From NCBI GenBank assembly GCA_000828075.3, contig JXCB02000002.1, forward strand, positions 54,719 through 118,718: a stretch of DNA of 64,000 bases, given 5' to 3'. A model generated the notes under the pieces. That model worked only from the letters and a program-made list of their open reading frames with translations, was not told where the DNA came from and did no database searches. Shown in pieces: positions 1-8,673 of this stretch. The stretch comes from Tolypothrix campylonemoides VB511288 (GTDB taxonomy: Bacteria > Cyanobacteriota > Cyanobacteriia > Cyanobacteriales > Nostocaceae). Made by a program: the position numbers and the translations under genes. Position 1 is the stretch's first letter. Each line of letters begins with the position of its first letter.

Positions 1-1
1 T

Positions 2-1201
2 CGCTTAAAAACCCAAAAAGGCAATTCTCCTATAGCGCAGGTACTAAAAACTTATTACACTCCCCAAGGTGGCAAACTCTCTCTTGTGCGAGTTTGGCGG
101 GGTAAGTTAACAGACGGTATTGTTCTCAATGGCGTTCGCGCTGGTGGTCTTTACCGCCTCATGGGACAACAACAGCAGCAAATTAACGAAGCTTGTGCTG
201 GTGAAATCGTTGCTGTCAGTCGTTTAGAGAGTATCAAAACTGGGGATACTCTTTTTTGTGAGCAGTTGACGACAGCATTACCCAAAGCTGAGCAGCTAGA
301 ACCAGTTTATGCCTTAGCGATTACTCCCGAAAAGCGCAACGATGAAGTTAAGCTCAGCAGTGCTATTACTAAGCTGTTGGAAGAAGATTGCTCTCTTGCT
401 TGGGAACAACACGGCGATACCCACGAAGTTATCCTTTGGGGTCAAGGCGAGATTCATCTGCAAGTCGCACTCGATCGCCTGCGCCGTAAATACAATCTGC
501 CGATGACAACGCACTTACCGCAAGTGCCTTATAAAGAAACTATTCGCAAGCCAGCCTCATCAATTCACGGGCGCTACAAACACCAAAGCGGTGGTCACGG
601 ACAGTTTGGCGATGTTTATCTCGACATCAAGCCATTACCACGCGGCGAAGGCTTTAACTTCAAAGAAACTATTGTTGGTGGAGTGGTTCCCAAGCAGTAC
701 ATCCCAGGCGTGGAAATAGGCGTACGGGAGTTTCTCTCACATGGTCCGTTGGGTTTCCCAGTCGTGGATGTAGCGGTCACTCTCACCAATGGTTCTTACC
801 ACACTGTTGATAGTTCCGAACAAGCATTTAAGCAAGCAGCGCGTCTTGCTATGCAAACGGGAATACCCAAGTGTGAACCTACGCTACTAGAACCGATTAT
901 CCGTGTGCAAGTCTCGACTCCAAGCGAATTTACCGCCAAAGTGCTGCAACTTGTGACTGGTAGGCGAGGGCAGATTTTGGGTTATGAAGGCATACACGAT
1001 TGGCAAGGATGGGACAGTGTGATCGCTTATCTGCCGCAAGCAGAGATGCAAAACTTTATCGTAGAATTGCGATCGCTCACTCTTGGCGTTGGTTCCTTCC
1101 ATTGGGAATACGACCATCTTCAGGAAGTTCCTGATAAAATTGCCGATCGCATCCGCACCTCTAGTAATGGCAATGGTGGTAACGGTAACGGCAATAAGTA
1201 A
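2..1201 (+). CDS. Elongation factor G-like GTPase, 3' part (5' end outside window)
   Basis: The frame is open from base 2, and residues before the first in-window start-like codon (GTG at 86) still read as EF-G domain II, so the gene begins upstream and only about 399 codons are present. Domain II is followed by EF-G domains III, IV (SIHGRYKHQSGGHGQFGD) and V. The GTPase domain lies outside the window. EF-G family proteins drive ribosome translocation or related GTPase functions. Cyanobacteria carry extra EF-G-like paralogues and this divergent form, with a Gly/Asn-rich tail (GNGGNGNGNK), is probably one of them rather than canonical fusA. Without the G domain the paralogue cannot be fixed. 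A near-perfect 17-bp palindrome follows the stop. Confidence 0.85.
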   Translation, partial: RLKTQKGNSPIAQVLKTYYTPQGGKLSLVRVWRGKLTDGIVLNGVRAGGLYRLMGQQQQQINEACAGEIVAVSRLESIKTGDTLFCEQLTTALPKAEQLEPVYALAITPEKRNDEVKLSSAITKLLEEDCSLAWEQHGDTHEVILWGQGEIHLQVALDRLRRKYNLPMTTHLPQVPYKETIRKPASSIHGRYKHQSGGHGQFGDVYLDIKPLPRGEGFNFKETIVGGVVPKQYIPGVEIGVREFLSHGPLGFPVVDVAVTLTNGSYHTVDSSEQAFKQAARLAMQTGIPKCEPTLLEPIIRVQVSTPSEFTAKVLQLVTGRRGQILGYEGIHDWQGWDSVIAYLPQAEMQNFIVELRSLTLGVGSFHWEYDHLQEVPDKIADRIRTSSNGNGGNGNGNK

Positions 1202-1206
1202 TTTTG

Positions 1207-1242
1207 GATTTGAGATTTTAGATTCATCTAAAATCTCAAATC
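1207..1242 (+). terminator. Perfect 17-bp palindrome after the EF-G-like gene
   Basis: GATTTGAGATTTTAGAT is followed by a 2-nt loop and its exact reverse complement, 6 bases after the EF-G-like stop. There is no long T tract after it, so it may be a weak terminator or one of the 'gattttagatttt' repeats that also occur near 37.93 kb. Confidence 0.5.
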
Positions 1243-1400
1243 TTCGCTGCCCATAGGCTCAAATTTGGAAAATTCAACCACACAGCGACACAGATAAATC
1301 TGATATGTCTGTGTCGCTCTAGTGCATCTGTAGTTCCAAATCCTCATGAAAATTATCGTAAATTACAGGGTTTAAGACCATGAGCGTTTATACGTAGTCT

Positions 1401-1437
1401 CAGTTTCAGTCGGGGTTAAAATCCCGGTTTGAAACTG
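1401..1437 (+). repeat. Solitary CRISPR-repeat-like palindrome
   Basis: A 37-base sequence begins CAGTTTCAGTCGGGG and ends CCCGGTTTGAAACTG, with matching 8-base ends (CAGTTTCA/TGAAACTG). Its length, the GTTTC start, the GAAAC end and the C/G-rich inner arms resemble cyanobacterial CRISPR repeats. Only one copy is present, with no spacer array or cas gene in the window. It could be a relic repeat, a recombination scar or coincidence. Confidence 0.35.
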
Positions 1438-1513
1438 TCTTCAATGCCGTACCTTATGAATTTTGAATTGTTAATTTGACGTCGGTTTGGCTTAATGTGA
1501 CGACTCCACATAC

Positions 1514-2863
1514 CTATAACGCCAGCTGGCGCTCAAGTATCTGGTGAAAGTGCTGGATGCGGGATTCCTGGTACTTACCTAATGTGATACTACGTTTTCC
1601 AAATGTCTTCAAGCCTTGCTGGATGCGACGTAGGTTTGAGGTATCCTGGTCGAACACCCGACCAAGTCCGCCTAATTCAGGCGCGTTAGTCCAACTCTCT
1701 TCAGGTGTGAGCCAGTGAGCCTTGGCAGAGGGTGGGCGCATTTCGGGTCGGCATGGCTGGAGCAACAACACGTCCATAATCGAGGAATTGGGGTCGTTGC
1801 CGTTGGGTCGGAATCTAAATTGGAGCGGTGCCCCTACACCAGCCCACGGCATAAAATTGGGAAAGATGAAGTACTGGATAGCGTCAATCATCTCGGTGTC
1901 AGACAAGGCTGAGCAGTCAATATTGAGGTTTTCCTGTATACGTTGCCGAGCTGCTTGAGCTGCATAAGCACGTGCAGTCATTCCCTCAGGTACCTGCACC
2001 ATCGCTGGATCACCACCCCCAAACTTTGCGATCGCTTCGGCAAGGGCTTGTTGGTCGAGTTGGATACCCAGGTGCGGGCTTTGCACAGCAAACGGTGTAA
2101 TCATGCGGTTGTGACGACCGTATACGTCGTACTGGGAATTTGCGTCACCCGTGAACGTGAGGATTTGCGGGTGGGTAGTTACCGAGTGGTATGCCTCCAT
2201 GAATGCCTCAAGCGTAACTTTCCAATTAGCTGGCATCACTTTGGCAACGTGTACAGCGGTAAAATGGTTTTCCAGGGGAAAGTGCTTAAAATGTTCGGGT
2301 ATATTTTCTAAGTAAACCTCAAGCGGCTCACAGTTTAGGTCAAAGTTAATAAATACGAAACCCTGCCATGTTGCCACCTTAAGCTCGGGCAGACGGAAGG
2401 CATCGTTGTCTACATGTTCAAAGTCCCACCGACAGGGAATATGGGCCAGTGTACCGTCAAGCTTCCACGTCCAACCGTGGAACGGACAGCGAAAAGCCTG
2501 AACCTTGCCGCTGGTGGCTCGCAGTTGTGTCCCCCGGTGCAAGCAAGCATTATAAAACGCCCGGATCTCGTTGGTTGCACTACGCACGACTAGCACCGAA
2601 AGATCCGCAATGTCATATACTACATGATCGCCGACCTCAGGTATATCCTCCTCGCGGCAAGCCCACTGCCAAACCTTCTTCCAAAGCTTTTCAACCTCAA
2701 GGTCATGGTAATCTTTGTCAAAGAAGACTTTTGGCAGAATTTCAGCAGTTCCAAGATCGGTCATGGACTGCTCAAACAGCACGGGTGGCACTGGTCGGGT
2801 ATCTTCTCGCAGCAGTTCCTGGACTGTCTGCATTTCCTGCTTGGTAAAGTTGATGGTAGTCAT
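1514..2863 (-). CDS. Rieske-type aromatic ring-hydroxylating dioxygenase, alpha subunit-like
   Basis: This 449-aa protein is full length for the family. The N-terminal Rieske domain has the CLHRG...CPFHGW pair (C-x-H and C-x2-H) at about residues 107-130 that binds a [2Fe-2S] cluster. The C-terminal catalytic domain has EAFMEAYHSVTTHP at about 217-230, giving the two His ligands of the mononuclear non-haem iron site. Such enzymes insert oxygen into aromatic or other cyclic substrates using electrons from a partner reductase. No reductase or beta subunit is adjacent, so partner and substrate are unknown. The ATG at 2863 begins MTTINFTKQEM. It stands alone on the minus strand, converging on the EF-G-like gene. 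Confidence 0.88.
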   Translation of the reverse strand: MTTINFTKQEMQTVQELLREDTRPVPPVLFEQSMTDLGTAEILPKVFFDKDYHDLEVEKLWKKVWQWACREEDIPEVGDHVVYDIADLSVLVVRSATNEIRAFYNACLHRGTQLRATSGKVQAFRCPFHGWTWKLDGTLAHIPCRWDFEHVDNDAFRLPELKVATWQGFVFINFDLNCEPLEVYLENIPEHFKHFPLENHFTAVHVAKVMPANWKVTLEAFMEAYHSVTTHPQILTFTGDANSQYDVYGRHNRMITPFAVQSPHLGIQLDQQALAEAIAKFGGGDPAMVQVPEGMTARAYAAQAARQRIQENLNIDCSALSDTEMIDAIQYFIFPNFMPWAGVGAPLQFRFRPNGNDPNSSIMDVLLLQPCRPEMRPPSAKAHWLTPEESWTNAPELGGLGRVFDQDTSNLRRIQQGLKTFGKRSITLGKYQESRIQHFHQILERQLAL

Positions 2864-3120
2864 GGCATTTTTCTGCTTGGTTTGCTAATATCACGTCCAT
2901 CCGTAATTTTAGGTTATGATCTTTTTTCAATAAGTAATATTACTTAAATATATGCAGAAAAACAGACTAGAAAACAAAATTTTTATGAGAGTGATTGCAT
3001 TATTTTTACCCCTCCTAACCTCTTCTTAGCAAGCGGAGATGCCGCAGGCGGTGGGGTTCTTTCTATGCATCTTCATATGGAAACGGTATTAATTCACATT
3101 AGACGTAAATCCAAAAATCT

Positions 3121-3312
3121 ATGGAAAATACACAAAATTGGTATATTGTCAAGCGTCCTGTTGGTCATTGCGAAATAGTCTCCAGCAACGAAGCGACTGG
3201 AGATGATAATCCAGAAATTATAGAACAGTGGGGACCTTTCACGAACCAAGGGGAGGCGATCGCCCGTCGTGTGGGACTGATTAGGTCTGGCAAATGCCAA
3301 CCGGTATTGTAA
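3121..3312 (+). CDS. Small conserved cyanobacterial protein, unknown function
   Basis: This 63-aa protein begins MENTQNWYIVKRPVGHCEIV and ends GEAIARRVGLIRSGKCQPVL. The pattern 'WYIVK...GHCEI...WGPF...EAIARRVGLIR.GKCQP' looks like a short conserved protein that recurs in filamentous cyanobacteria; this is recollection, not a search. There is no signal peptide or membrane segment. The ATG at 3121 is the only sensible start and a HIP1-like GGCGATCGCC lies within it. It is convergent with the S41 protease gene, with 78 bp between stops. No function is proposed. Confidence 0.7.
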   Translation: MENTQNWYIVKRPVGHCEIVSSNEATGDDNPEIIEQWGPFTNQGEAIARRVGLIRSGKCQPVL

Positions 3313-3319
3313 ATATAAA

Positions 3320-3383
3320 GAAAGAAGAAAGAACGAGGAAAAACGAAGAAGAGTTTTCGTCTTCTGTTTTCTTTCTTCCCTCT
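3320..3383. terminator. Purine/pyrimidine-asymmetric inverted repeat between convergent genes
   Basis: The plus strand runs AAAGAAGAAAGAACGAGG and then, after ACGAAGA/TCTTCTG arms, TTTTCTTTCTTCCCTC. The two halves are roughly complementary and would fold into a long imperfect hairpin in either transcript. It could serve as a bidirectional terminator for the flanking convergent genes. Confidence 0.35.
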
Positions 3384-3390
3384 ACTTTCT

Positions 3391-4680
3391 TCATTTTTCT
3401 GCCCTATTATTGCCTCTTTGTGCAATTTCCTTGCCTAACACTTCCGCCGCTTTAGCAAATTGGGGATCTGCTTGAGTGCCAATTTTTTCGCGCTCTTTGA
3501 GCCACAATGCTTGTCGCTGGGCATCTGTCATGTCCACCTTGATATCTGGGTCAATGCCATGCTTGTTAATATCACGACCACTAGGAGTCAAGTACTTGGC
3601 AATTGTCACAGCTAATCCTGAGCCATCGTCTAGGGGACGCACTGATTGCACCAAACCCTTACCAAACGTTTGACTACCGACCAAAACAGCACGCTTATTG
3701 TCCTGCAAGGCTCCTGAGAGAATTTCACTAGCACTGGCTGAACCTTTATCCACCAACACCACGAGCGGCTTATTAGTCAAAGCACGTCCATTTGCTGTTT
3801 CCCGTTCCTGTTCTCCTTGACGGTCTTGAGTGGAGACAATCGTACCCTTATTCATCCACATACGGGCAATTTCTACGCTGGAGAAGAGCAAGCCTCCTGG
3901 ATTATTTCGTAAATCGAGAACATAACCAGCAACCTGCTTATTCTCCAAATTTCTCACTGCTTGTTGCATTTCCTTACTGGCGTTAGCGCTGAACTGCTTC
4001 AAGCGAATATAGCCAACGTTACCTACTCCTGGAATTTGCTTTTGGGAATACTCGACTGGATGAATTTCAATCTTTGCTCTTGTAATTTTGAATTCTTTTT
4101 CTTGACCGTCGCGCTGAATAGTCAAATTAACCATCGTTCCTGGTTCACCTCGAATTAAGGATACTGCCTGATTGGTATCCATACCCTCGGTGCTTTTTCC
4201 GTTAATTTTGGTTATAATGTCCTTTGCAAGAAGTCCAGCTTTCGCCGCAGGTGTATCCTCAATTGGCGCAATCACAGTCAGCTTTTTCGTTTTTTCATCT
4301 AGACCCATCTGGATACCAATACCTGTCAATTCCCCAGAGGTATCCACTTGCAAACTTTTGAACTCTTCTGGATCCATAAACCGGGTGTACGGGTCATCTA
4401 GCTTTTTCAGCATTTCCCGTATAGACTTATAGGCTTCCTGTTTATTGCTGTAGGACTTGTTTAGGTACTCTTTACGAACAGCTACCCAATCAAGCTTATT
4501 AAAAGTAGCATCTACATATTGGCGATTAATAATTTGCCAAACTTCATCTACTAAATCCTTAGGACTTTCTTTAAATAAAGCCTGTCCTTGCGAGTGAATT
4601 CCCAGGCTGGTGACTGCGATCGTTGTCAGTGTCACCGCTGTAGCACCCACCAAAACAAGCCCACTTTTTGTAATCACCAT
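3391..4680 (-). CDS. Carboxyl-terminal processing protease (S41 family, PDZ)
   Basis: This 429-aa protein has an N-terminal hydrophobic segment (residues about 5-27) that exports or anchors it. A PDZ domain (about 105-190, GELTGIGIQMG) is followed by the S41 core with LRNNPGG and the catalytic region GSASASEILSGAL...GSQTFGKGLVQ; the nucleophilic Ser is near residue 315 and the general-base Lys near 340. Family members cut proteins at the C-terminus in the lumen or periplasm; cyanobacteria have three (CtpA, CtpB, CtpC), of which CtpA matures photosystem II D1. I cannot tell which paralogue this is. The ATG at 4680 is well placed. ispG lies 157 bp upstream on the same strand. Confidence 0.9.
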   Translation of the reverse strand: MVITKSGLVLVGATAVTLTTIAVTSLGIHSQGQALFKESPKDLVDEVWQIINRQYVDATFNKLDWVAVRKEYLNKSYSNKQEAYKSIREMLKKLDDPYTRFMDPEEFKSLQVDTSGELTGIGIQMGLDEKTKKLTVIAPIEDTPAAKAGLLAKDIITKINGKSTEGMDTNQAVSLIRGEPGTMVNLTIQRDGQEKEFKITRAKIEIHPVEYSQKQIPGVGNVGYIRLKQFSANASKEMQQAVRNLENKQVAGYVLDLRNNPGGLLFSSVEIARMWMNKGTIVSTQDRQGEQERETANGRALTNKPLVVLVDKGSASASEILSGALQDNKRAVLVGSQTFGKGLVQSVRPLDDGSGLAVTIAKYLTPSGRDINKHGIDPDIKVDMTDAQRQALWLKEREKIGTQADPQFAKAAEVLGKEIAQRGNNRAEK

Positions 4681-4837
4681 AATGACAGCTGTGCGTCTAC
4701 GGAAAGTTTTATAGTCAGTATGCCCAATCTAACACAGGGTTTTAATGTACAGACTGAGCATTATTTTTTATTTCATGAAAAGCCTTTGTCGTCCGGCGAT
4801 ATCGGAACCGTCGGTACAAAACTTGTCGAAAATTTTT

Positions 4838-6064
4838 TTATGGATCTACCCAACGCCCATCTGCCTTAATTAAATTAATCAACTCTTCTACTCCTTTTTC
4901 TTGTGAAACTTTTTTAATTTCTTCTCTCCCACGATAGAGAGAAATATATCCAGGTGTTTTTCCAACGTAACCATAATCGGCATCAGCCATTTCTCCTGGT
5001 CCATTGACAATACAACCCATAACTGCTATGTCAAGTCCAGTTAGATGTTTAGTAGCTTCGCGGACTTTGTGCAGGACTTCTTCTAAGTTAAACAATGTAC
5101 GTCCGCAGGAAGGACACGCGACGTACTCGACCATTGTTTTCCGCAATCCCAAAGCTTGCAAAATACTGTAACATACGGGAATTTCTTTCTCTGGTGGTTC
5201 GGTCAGCGAAACGCGAATTGTATCGCCAATTCCATCAGCTAAAAGAGTCGCAATACCAGCGGTGGATTTAATCCGTCCGTACTCTCCATCACCTGCTTCG
5301 GTCACACCTAAGTGTAGCGGATAATCCATACCCAGTTCATCCATCCGCTTAGCAATCAGGCGATAAGCGGCTACCATCACCGGAACCCGTGACGCTTTCA
5401 TGGAGATGACGATATTACGGAAGTCCAGGGATTCACAGATGCGAATGAATTCCAAAGCAGATTCTACCATTCCTTCTGGAGTATCCCCGTAGGTGAACAG
5501 CATCCTTTCCGCAAGCGAACCGTGATTAACCCCGATTCGCATAGCTTTACCCTGGTCACGCAAGGAAATCACTAAGGGAGCTAAAGTTTCGCGGATTTTG
5601 TCCCCAATTTCGTCAAATTCCGCTTGAGTGTACTCAGTTCTCCCAGAGTTCGGCTTTTCAAACACGTATAACCCCGGATTAATTCGCACCTTTTCTATAT
5701 GTTTGGCGACTTCCAAGGCGATTTTCATGCCATTATGATGCACATCGGCAACAATTGGCACATCTTTGTAGGTTTTAATTAATTTTTGTTTAATCTCTGC
5801 CAACGCTTTAGCATGAGCCATACTGGGTACAGTAACGCGGACGATTTCGCAGCCAATTTCATGAAGACGACGAATCGCTGCGACGGAACCATCAATGTCC
5901 AAGGTGTCTTCGTTAATCATTGACTGCACCACCACAGGGTACCCACCCCCAATGGTGACATCGCCAACTTTGACTGGACGGGTTTTACGCCGCTTGATAG
6001 TCGTGTCAAAGGTGGGTTGACTAAATGCGGTATTAGAAGTTGTAAGCGTAGGTAGGGTTTGCAT
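4838..6064 (-). CDS. ispG: 4-hydroxy-3-methylbut-2-enyl diphosphate synthase (flavodoxin/ferredoxin)
   Basis: This 408-aa IspG/GcpE catalyses the penultimate step of the MEP isoprenoid pathway, reductive ring opening of MEcPP to HMBPP, with a [4Fe-4S] cluster. The TIM-barrel half carries VGDVTIGGG and VQSMINEDT. Cluster ligands are visible at [14 protein letters not shown] (about 318-321) and GCIVNGPGE (about 351). Length and order match the two-domain bacterial and plastid form. The ATG at 6064 follows the family N-terminus. The ctp gene lies 157 bp downstream on the same strand. A second MEP gene, ispD, lies at 14.1 kb and is not co-transcribed. Confidence 0.97.
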   Translation of the reverse strand: MQTLPTLTTSNTAFSQPTFDTTIKRRKTRPVKVGDVTIGGGYPVVVQSMINEDTLDIDGSVAAIRRLHEIGCEIVRVTVPSMAHAKALAEIKQKLIKTYKDVPIVADVHHNGMKIALEVAKHIEKVRINPGLYVFEKPNSGRTEYTQAEFDEIGDKIRETLAPLVISLRDQGKAMRIGVNHGSLAERMLFTYGDTPEGMVESALEFIRICESLDFRNIVISMKASRVPVMVAAYRLIAKRMDELGMDYPLHLGVTEAGDGEYGRIKSTAGIATLLADGIGDTIRVSLTEPPEKEIPVCYSILQALGLRKTMVEYVACPSCGRTLFNLEEVLHKVREATKHLTGLDIAVMGCIVNGPGEMADADYGYVGKTPGYISLYRGREEIKKVSQEKGVEELINLIKADGRWVDP

Positions 6065-6304
6065 AACCTATTAGGTAATTTTTTGTAGCAAAGATATCAA
6101 CTTTGAAAACATTCTGTTTCCCAGATTGCCACAGGTGGGGCAAACTTGAGTGATAAATTTTGAGAAAAAATAGGAGTAAGAAAGGGACAGGGAGAGATCA
6201 GGGGAGTGGGGGAACCCAGGAGTGGGAAAAAAGTAAAAATTACTTATGGATTATCAAAATCCTGGCAATAAGCAATAAATACTATTAGCAGAGGCAATAA
6301 ATTT

Positions 6305-7294
6305 ATGAGCCAATTATTAATTCCTGTAATTCATTCTATTCCTGACGGTGAGGCTTTAATTAAAACCGTACTTCACCACTACCCCATCAGTAATATAAAT
6401 AGCTGCAAACTATACAAGCGTGGTCTCAACGATACGTATTTGGTGGAAACTGAGCAAGAGAGATATATTCTGCGAGTTTATCGGCGTGGTTGGAGAAATA
6501 AGCAAGAAATTGATTTTGAACTGGAACTGTTAGCATTTCTACAAAAGCAAAAACAGCCAGTTGCATACCCCATTGCAAGGAACGATGGTGTTTTTACAAC
6601 AGAAATTGCCGCACCAGAAGGAAAGCGCTATGCGGCAGTATTTTCCTATGCACCAGGACGTGCAGTCAATGAAAATCTTGATGGTATACAAAGCTATCGT
6701 TTAGGAGAAGCACTGGCAAAAATTCACCAGACACTAGACGAGTTCAAAAGTAGTTTTACTCGCCCTGCTTTGAATAGTGATTACTTGCTATATTGGTCAA
6801 TACAAGCAATTACACCTCTGTACCAACACCGAGAAAGCGATATTAACTATCTGCAAAAACAGGTAGACCAAATAAAAAGGCAGTTAGAAGAATTCAAACT
6901 ACCTTTGTTAGCACCAGCTTATGGAATTTGTGTTGGCGATGTTCATTCAGGAAACGTTCATTTCACCAAACAGAACGAGCCGACTTTATTTGACTTTGAC
7001 CAGTGCGGTTACGGCTGGCGTGCTTTTGACATAGCGAAATTTTTGCACGTAGCAATTAGGATGAAAATAGATGTCACAGTTAGAAATAGTTTTATCGAAG
7101 GATATCAGTCAATTCGTAAACTGAGTGAAACAGACCTTGCTGCAATTCCTGTTTTTATCAAAGCTGCCCATATTTGGGTAATGGGGATTAGTGCAAGTCT
7201 GGTGGAAGATGTTTTGGCTTATGGCTGGTTCACCGATGAGTGGATTGATGAGCGTTTGGCAATGTTAAAAAAATTGGATGATGTTGAAGTCTAA
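6305..7294 (+). CDS. APH-fold phosphotransferase (homoserine/choline kinase-like)
   Basis: This 329-aa protein has the aminoglycoside/choline kinase fold. The N-terminal lobe contains LNDTYLVETEQERYILRVYR, with an ATP-binding Lys/Arg strand region. The Brenner-like loop reads VGDVHSGNVHF (about 212-222), where the usual first His is Val, followed by the metal-binding FDFDQCGYGWRAFDIAKF (about 228-245). Substrates in the family range from homoserine to sugars, choline and antibiotics; nothing here identifies one, and resistance should not be assumed. It starts at ATG 6305, is divergent from ispG, and is followed by the repeat-rich 7.3-9.2 kb spacer. Confidence 0.8.
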   Translation: MSQLLIPVIHSIPDGEALIKTVLHHYPISNINSCKLYKRGLNDTYLVETEQERYILRVYRRGWRNKQEIDFELELLAFLQKQKQPVAYPIARNDGVFTTEIAAPEGKRYAAVFSYAPGRAVNENLDGIQSYRLGEALAKIHQTLDEFKSSFTRPALNSDYLLYWSIQAITPLYQHRESDINYLQKQVDQIKRQLEEFKLPLLAPAYGICVGDVHSGNVHFTKQNEPTLFDFDQCGYGWRAFDIAKFLHVAIRMKIDVTVRNSFIEGYQSIRKLSETDLAAIPVFIKAAHIWVMGISASLVEDVLAYGWFTDEWIDERLAMLKKLDDVEV

Positions 7295-7491
7295 ATACCA
7301 GAAACCAGGGATATGTAATTTTCAAACAAGCACTCCTAAATCAATTTTTGAGCTAATAGCACAAGCCCGTTACGACTCACTTAAAAAGATATTATTACTC
7401 AGTTGGTTCCAAACCTTACTTAAACTAAAACCTAAGTATTTTCATACCTGAGAAAATAGGAAAAAATGAAATAACTCTAGTACCGCAAGGC

Positions 7492-7526
7492 GGAAGTCAA
7501 AAGTCAAAAGTCAAAAGTCAAAAGTA
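7492..7526 (+). repeat. AAAGTCA heptamer array
   Basis: About four and a half copies of 'aagtcaa' lie in tandem downstream of the APH-fold kinase gene. Short tandemly repeated heptamers of this kind are typical of filamentous cyanobacteria. No coding role is seen. Confidence 0.8.
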
Positions 7527-7628
7527 TTATGGAACGGGCTTTTTAGGGATTTTAAATGGTTGCTCTATTTACGCCGCTCTGTACTAGGGCATAGCTACAA
7601 TAATGGAAAGAATTACCGTTAGAGGTGG

Positions 7629-7733
7629 TATAGCAGGGGACTGGGGACTGGGGACTGGGGACTGGGTGAAAAGCCTTTTTGTGTCTAGGTTTTATCATCT
7701 GTTAGCGTCGTACGCACCTTGGCTGTTGCTATA
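7629..7733 (+). mobile_element. TATAGCA inverted-repeat element, copy 1
   Basis: A 105-bp element bounded by TATAGCAGGGGAC and GGCTGTTGCTATA (TATAGCA inverted ends). It contains GGGACTG heptamers and the block TTTTTGTGTCTAGGTTTTAT. The same sequence occurs at 11360-11458 and inverted at 35086-35191. The palindromic TATA ends would fit a TA target duplication of the kind made by IS630/mariner-type transposases. No transposase is present, so a MITE-like non-autonomous element is inferred. Confidence 0.7.
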
Positions 7734-7737
7734 ATTT

Positions 7738-7806
7738 GCCAAAATTACACTCGAAGTCCCTGAAGAACTTTGTGAGCAACTGGCTAGTGTAGGCGATCGC
7801 CTCATC
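7738..7806 (+). pseudogene. Truncated start of an antitoxin-like gene
   Basis: Immediately right of the TATAGCA element the frame reads AKITLEVPEELCEQLASVGDRLI, which resembles the N-terminus of small cyanobacterial antitoxin-like proteins (pattern 'lTLEVPEELaeQLa.lGDRLpe'). It then runs into unrelated sequence and a terminator-like hairpin. There is no start codon in place and the usual remainder is missing. I infer a gene relic whose 5' end was removed or displaced at the element boundary. Confidence 0.4.
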
Positions 7807-7825
7807 GTCTATCACCTACCTCATC

Positions 7826-7853
7826 ACCCCTCATTGATGGAGGGGTTATTTTT
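7826..7853 (+). terminator. Intrinsic terminator-like hairpin (T1)
   Basis: ACCCCTC, a 7-nt loop and GAGGGGT form a 7-bp stem, followed by TATTTTTTAG. This is a classical intrinsic terminator layout on the plus strand. Confidence 0.65.
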
Positions 7854-7921
7854 TAGCTTCTTGCATTCGTTGCAGTTGGGAGTGCGATCGCCCTCCATAG
7901 CGAAGAGCAGCTAATTAATTG

Positions 7922-7947
7922 CCCCTCTATTAACGAGGGTTTTTTGG
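7922..7947 (+). terminator. Intrinsic terminator-like hairpin (T2)
   Basis: CCCTC, a 7-nt loop (TATTAAC) and GAGGG are followed by six T residues. No annotated gene precedes it, which suggests a non-coding transcript or the remnant of one. Confidence 0.6.
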
Positions 7948-8189
7948 GTATCTGCAACCTTGCAGATAAAGGTTTCCTCGGTCGGCAGCGTCCTAATATC
8001 AAGCTACTTGTCTGGATGTTCCGTCGCTAGCGTAGTTGGTAGCAATGGATTGAGTAGTTAGGCGATTGCATGATTGCACTGCGCTGAGCGCGATGACGCG
8101 AAGCGTCCGCCGTAGGCGATCGCGCGCAGAAAACTCGTATGAACCAGTAACCAGTTACGAAAGAAGATAACGGGATTGGGCAATTGTAG

Positions 8190-8397
8190 CGGTCGGTCGT
8201 TGGGTGGTTGGGTGAGTAGAGCAAGAGTGCATAAATTAGTTGACCCTCCCCTAACTAACAAAAGATAGCACGTACCCCGCTATCCTTGGGCGGGGTTCCC
8301 TTCAACCCACACTCGCCCAAGTCTTTTTTATAGTCATACCCCACAATCTTGTGTGTTGTGGGGTTTTTCTTATCCGGACGATATACCATTCGGGCGG
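8190..8397 (+). ncRNA. Candidate small-RNA unit A of a tandem family
   Basis: First complete unit of a family of about 170-210 bp repeats (A 8190-8397, B 8418-8510 truncated, C 8674-8876, D 8898-9068). The order is a G/T-rich block (GGTCGGTCGTTGGGTGG), TGCATAAA, TTGACCCTCCCCTAA, hairpin 1 (ACCCCGC, loop TATCCTTGG, GCGGGGT), and hairpin 2 (ACCCCACAA, loop, TTGTGGGGT) followed by TTTTTC. Hairpin 2 plus T tract looks like an intrinsic terminator. Units A and C differ at the base of hairpin 2 by a compensatory A-T to G-C change, which supports RNA structure. Reading frames here are short, G-rich and not shared between units, so coding is unlikely. The strand is inferred from the T tracts. Confidence 0.5.
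8338..8369 (+). terminator. Intrinsic terminator-like hairpin of unit A (T3)
   Basis: ACCCCACAA pairs with TTGTGGGGT over 9 bp with an 8-nt loop, followed by TTTTCTTA. It is the 3' hairpin of unit A. Confidence 0.65.
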
Positions 8398-8417
8398 TGA
8401 CTCGGTTGTGGCGGTGG

Positions 8418-8510
8418 CGGTGAGGGTCGGTCCTTGGGTGGTTGGGTGAGGGCCGCAAAAAATGCATAAACCTGTTGACCCTACCCTAAGTATCCTTGGA
8501 CAGGGTGGAG
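8418..8510 (+). repeat. Unit B: internally deleted copy of the tandem family
   Basis: It shares the G/T-rich block, TGCATAAACCTGTTGACCC and CCCTAAG, then jumps directly to the hairpin-1 loop TATCCTTGG. The 25 or so bases between these in units A and C are missing, and so is hairpin 2. It appears to be a non-functional or altered relative of units A and C. Confidence 0.55.
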
Positions 8511-8673
8511 GGTGGCGGTGGCGCTGGAACAACAGAAAATCTAAATTTTCTCAATAAGTTAGCACTTATTGATTTGACAAATTAGTTATGAGTGTGATGA
8601 ATACAATCTACTTTTCAAGTCGGTCGGTGGCAACGTGGCGGTGGCGTGGGTCGGGGCGGTGACGCTAGCGGTG

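Larger units (their letters stand above)
1202..1513. other. Intergenic spacer with hairpin repeats between convergent genes
   Basis: This 312-bp spacer holds the palindrome at 1207-1242, an imperfect 'cacagcgacacagata...tctgtgtcgctc' hairpin around 1279-1320 related to the ACCACAGATG elements elsewhere in the window, and a CRISPR-repeat-like palindrome at 1401-1437. No coding sequence was seen. Confidence 0.6.

Noticed and set aside
1401..1437. A CRISPR array
   Set aside because: Only a single repeat-like sequence with no repeat-spacer periodicity; listed only as an orphan repeat.
2624..2947. Long antisense frames over the Rieske oxygenase, hpsA, htpG, clpB and the kinase
   Set aside because: They mirror strong genes on the other strand, with codon patterns that follow from the real frame; no independent evidence.
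6305..7294. Antibiotic-resistance phosphotransferase
   Set aside because: The fold is shared by many metabolic kinases; no resistance context, mobile element or close resistance-type sequence is visible.
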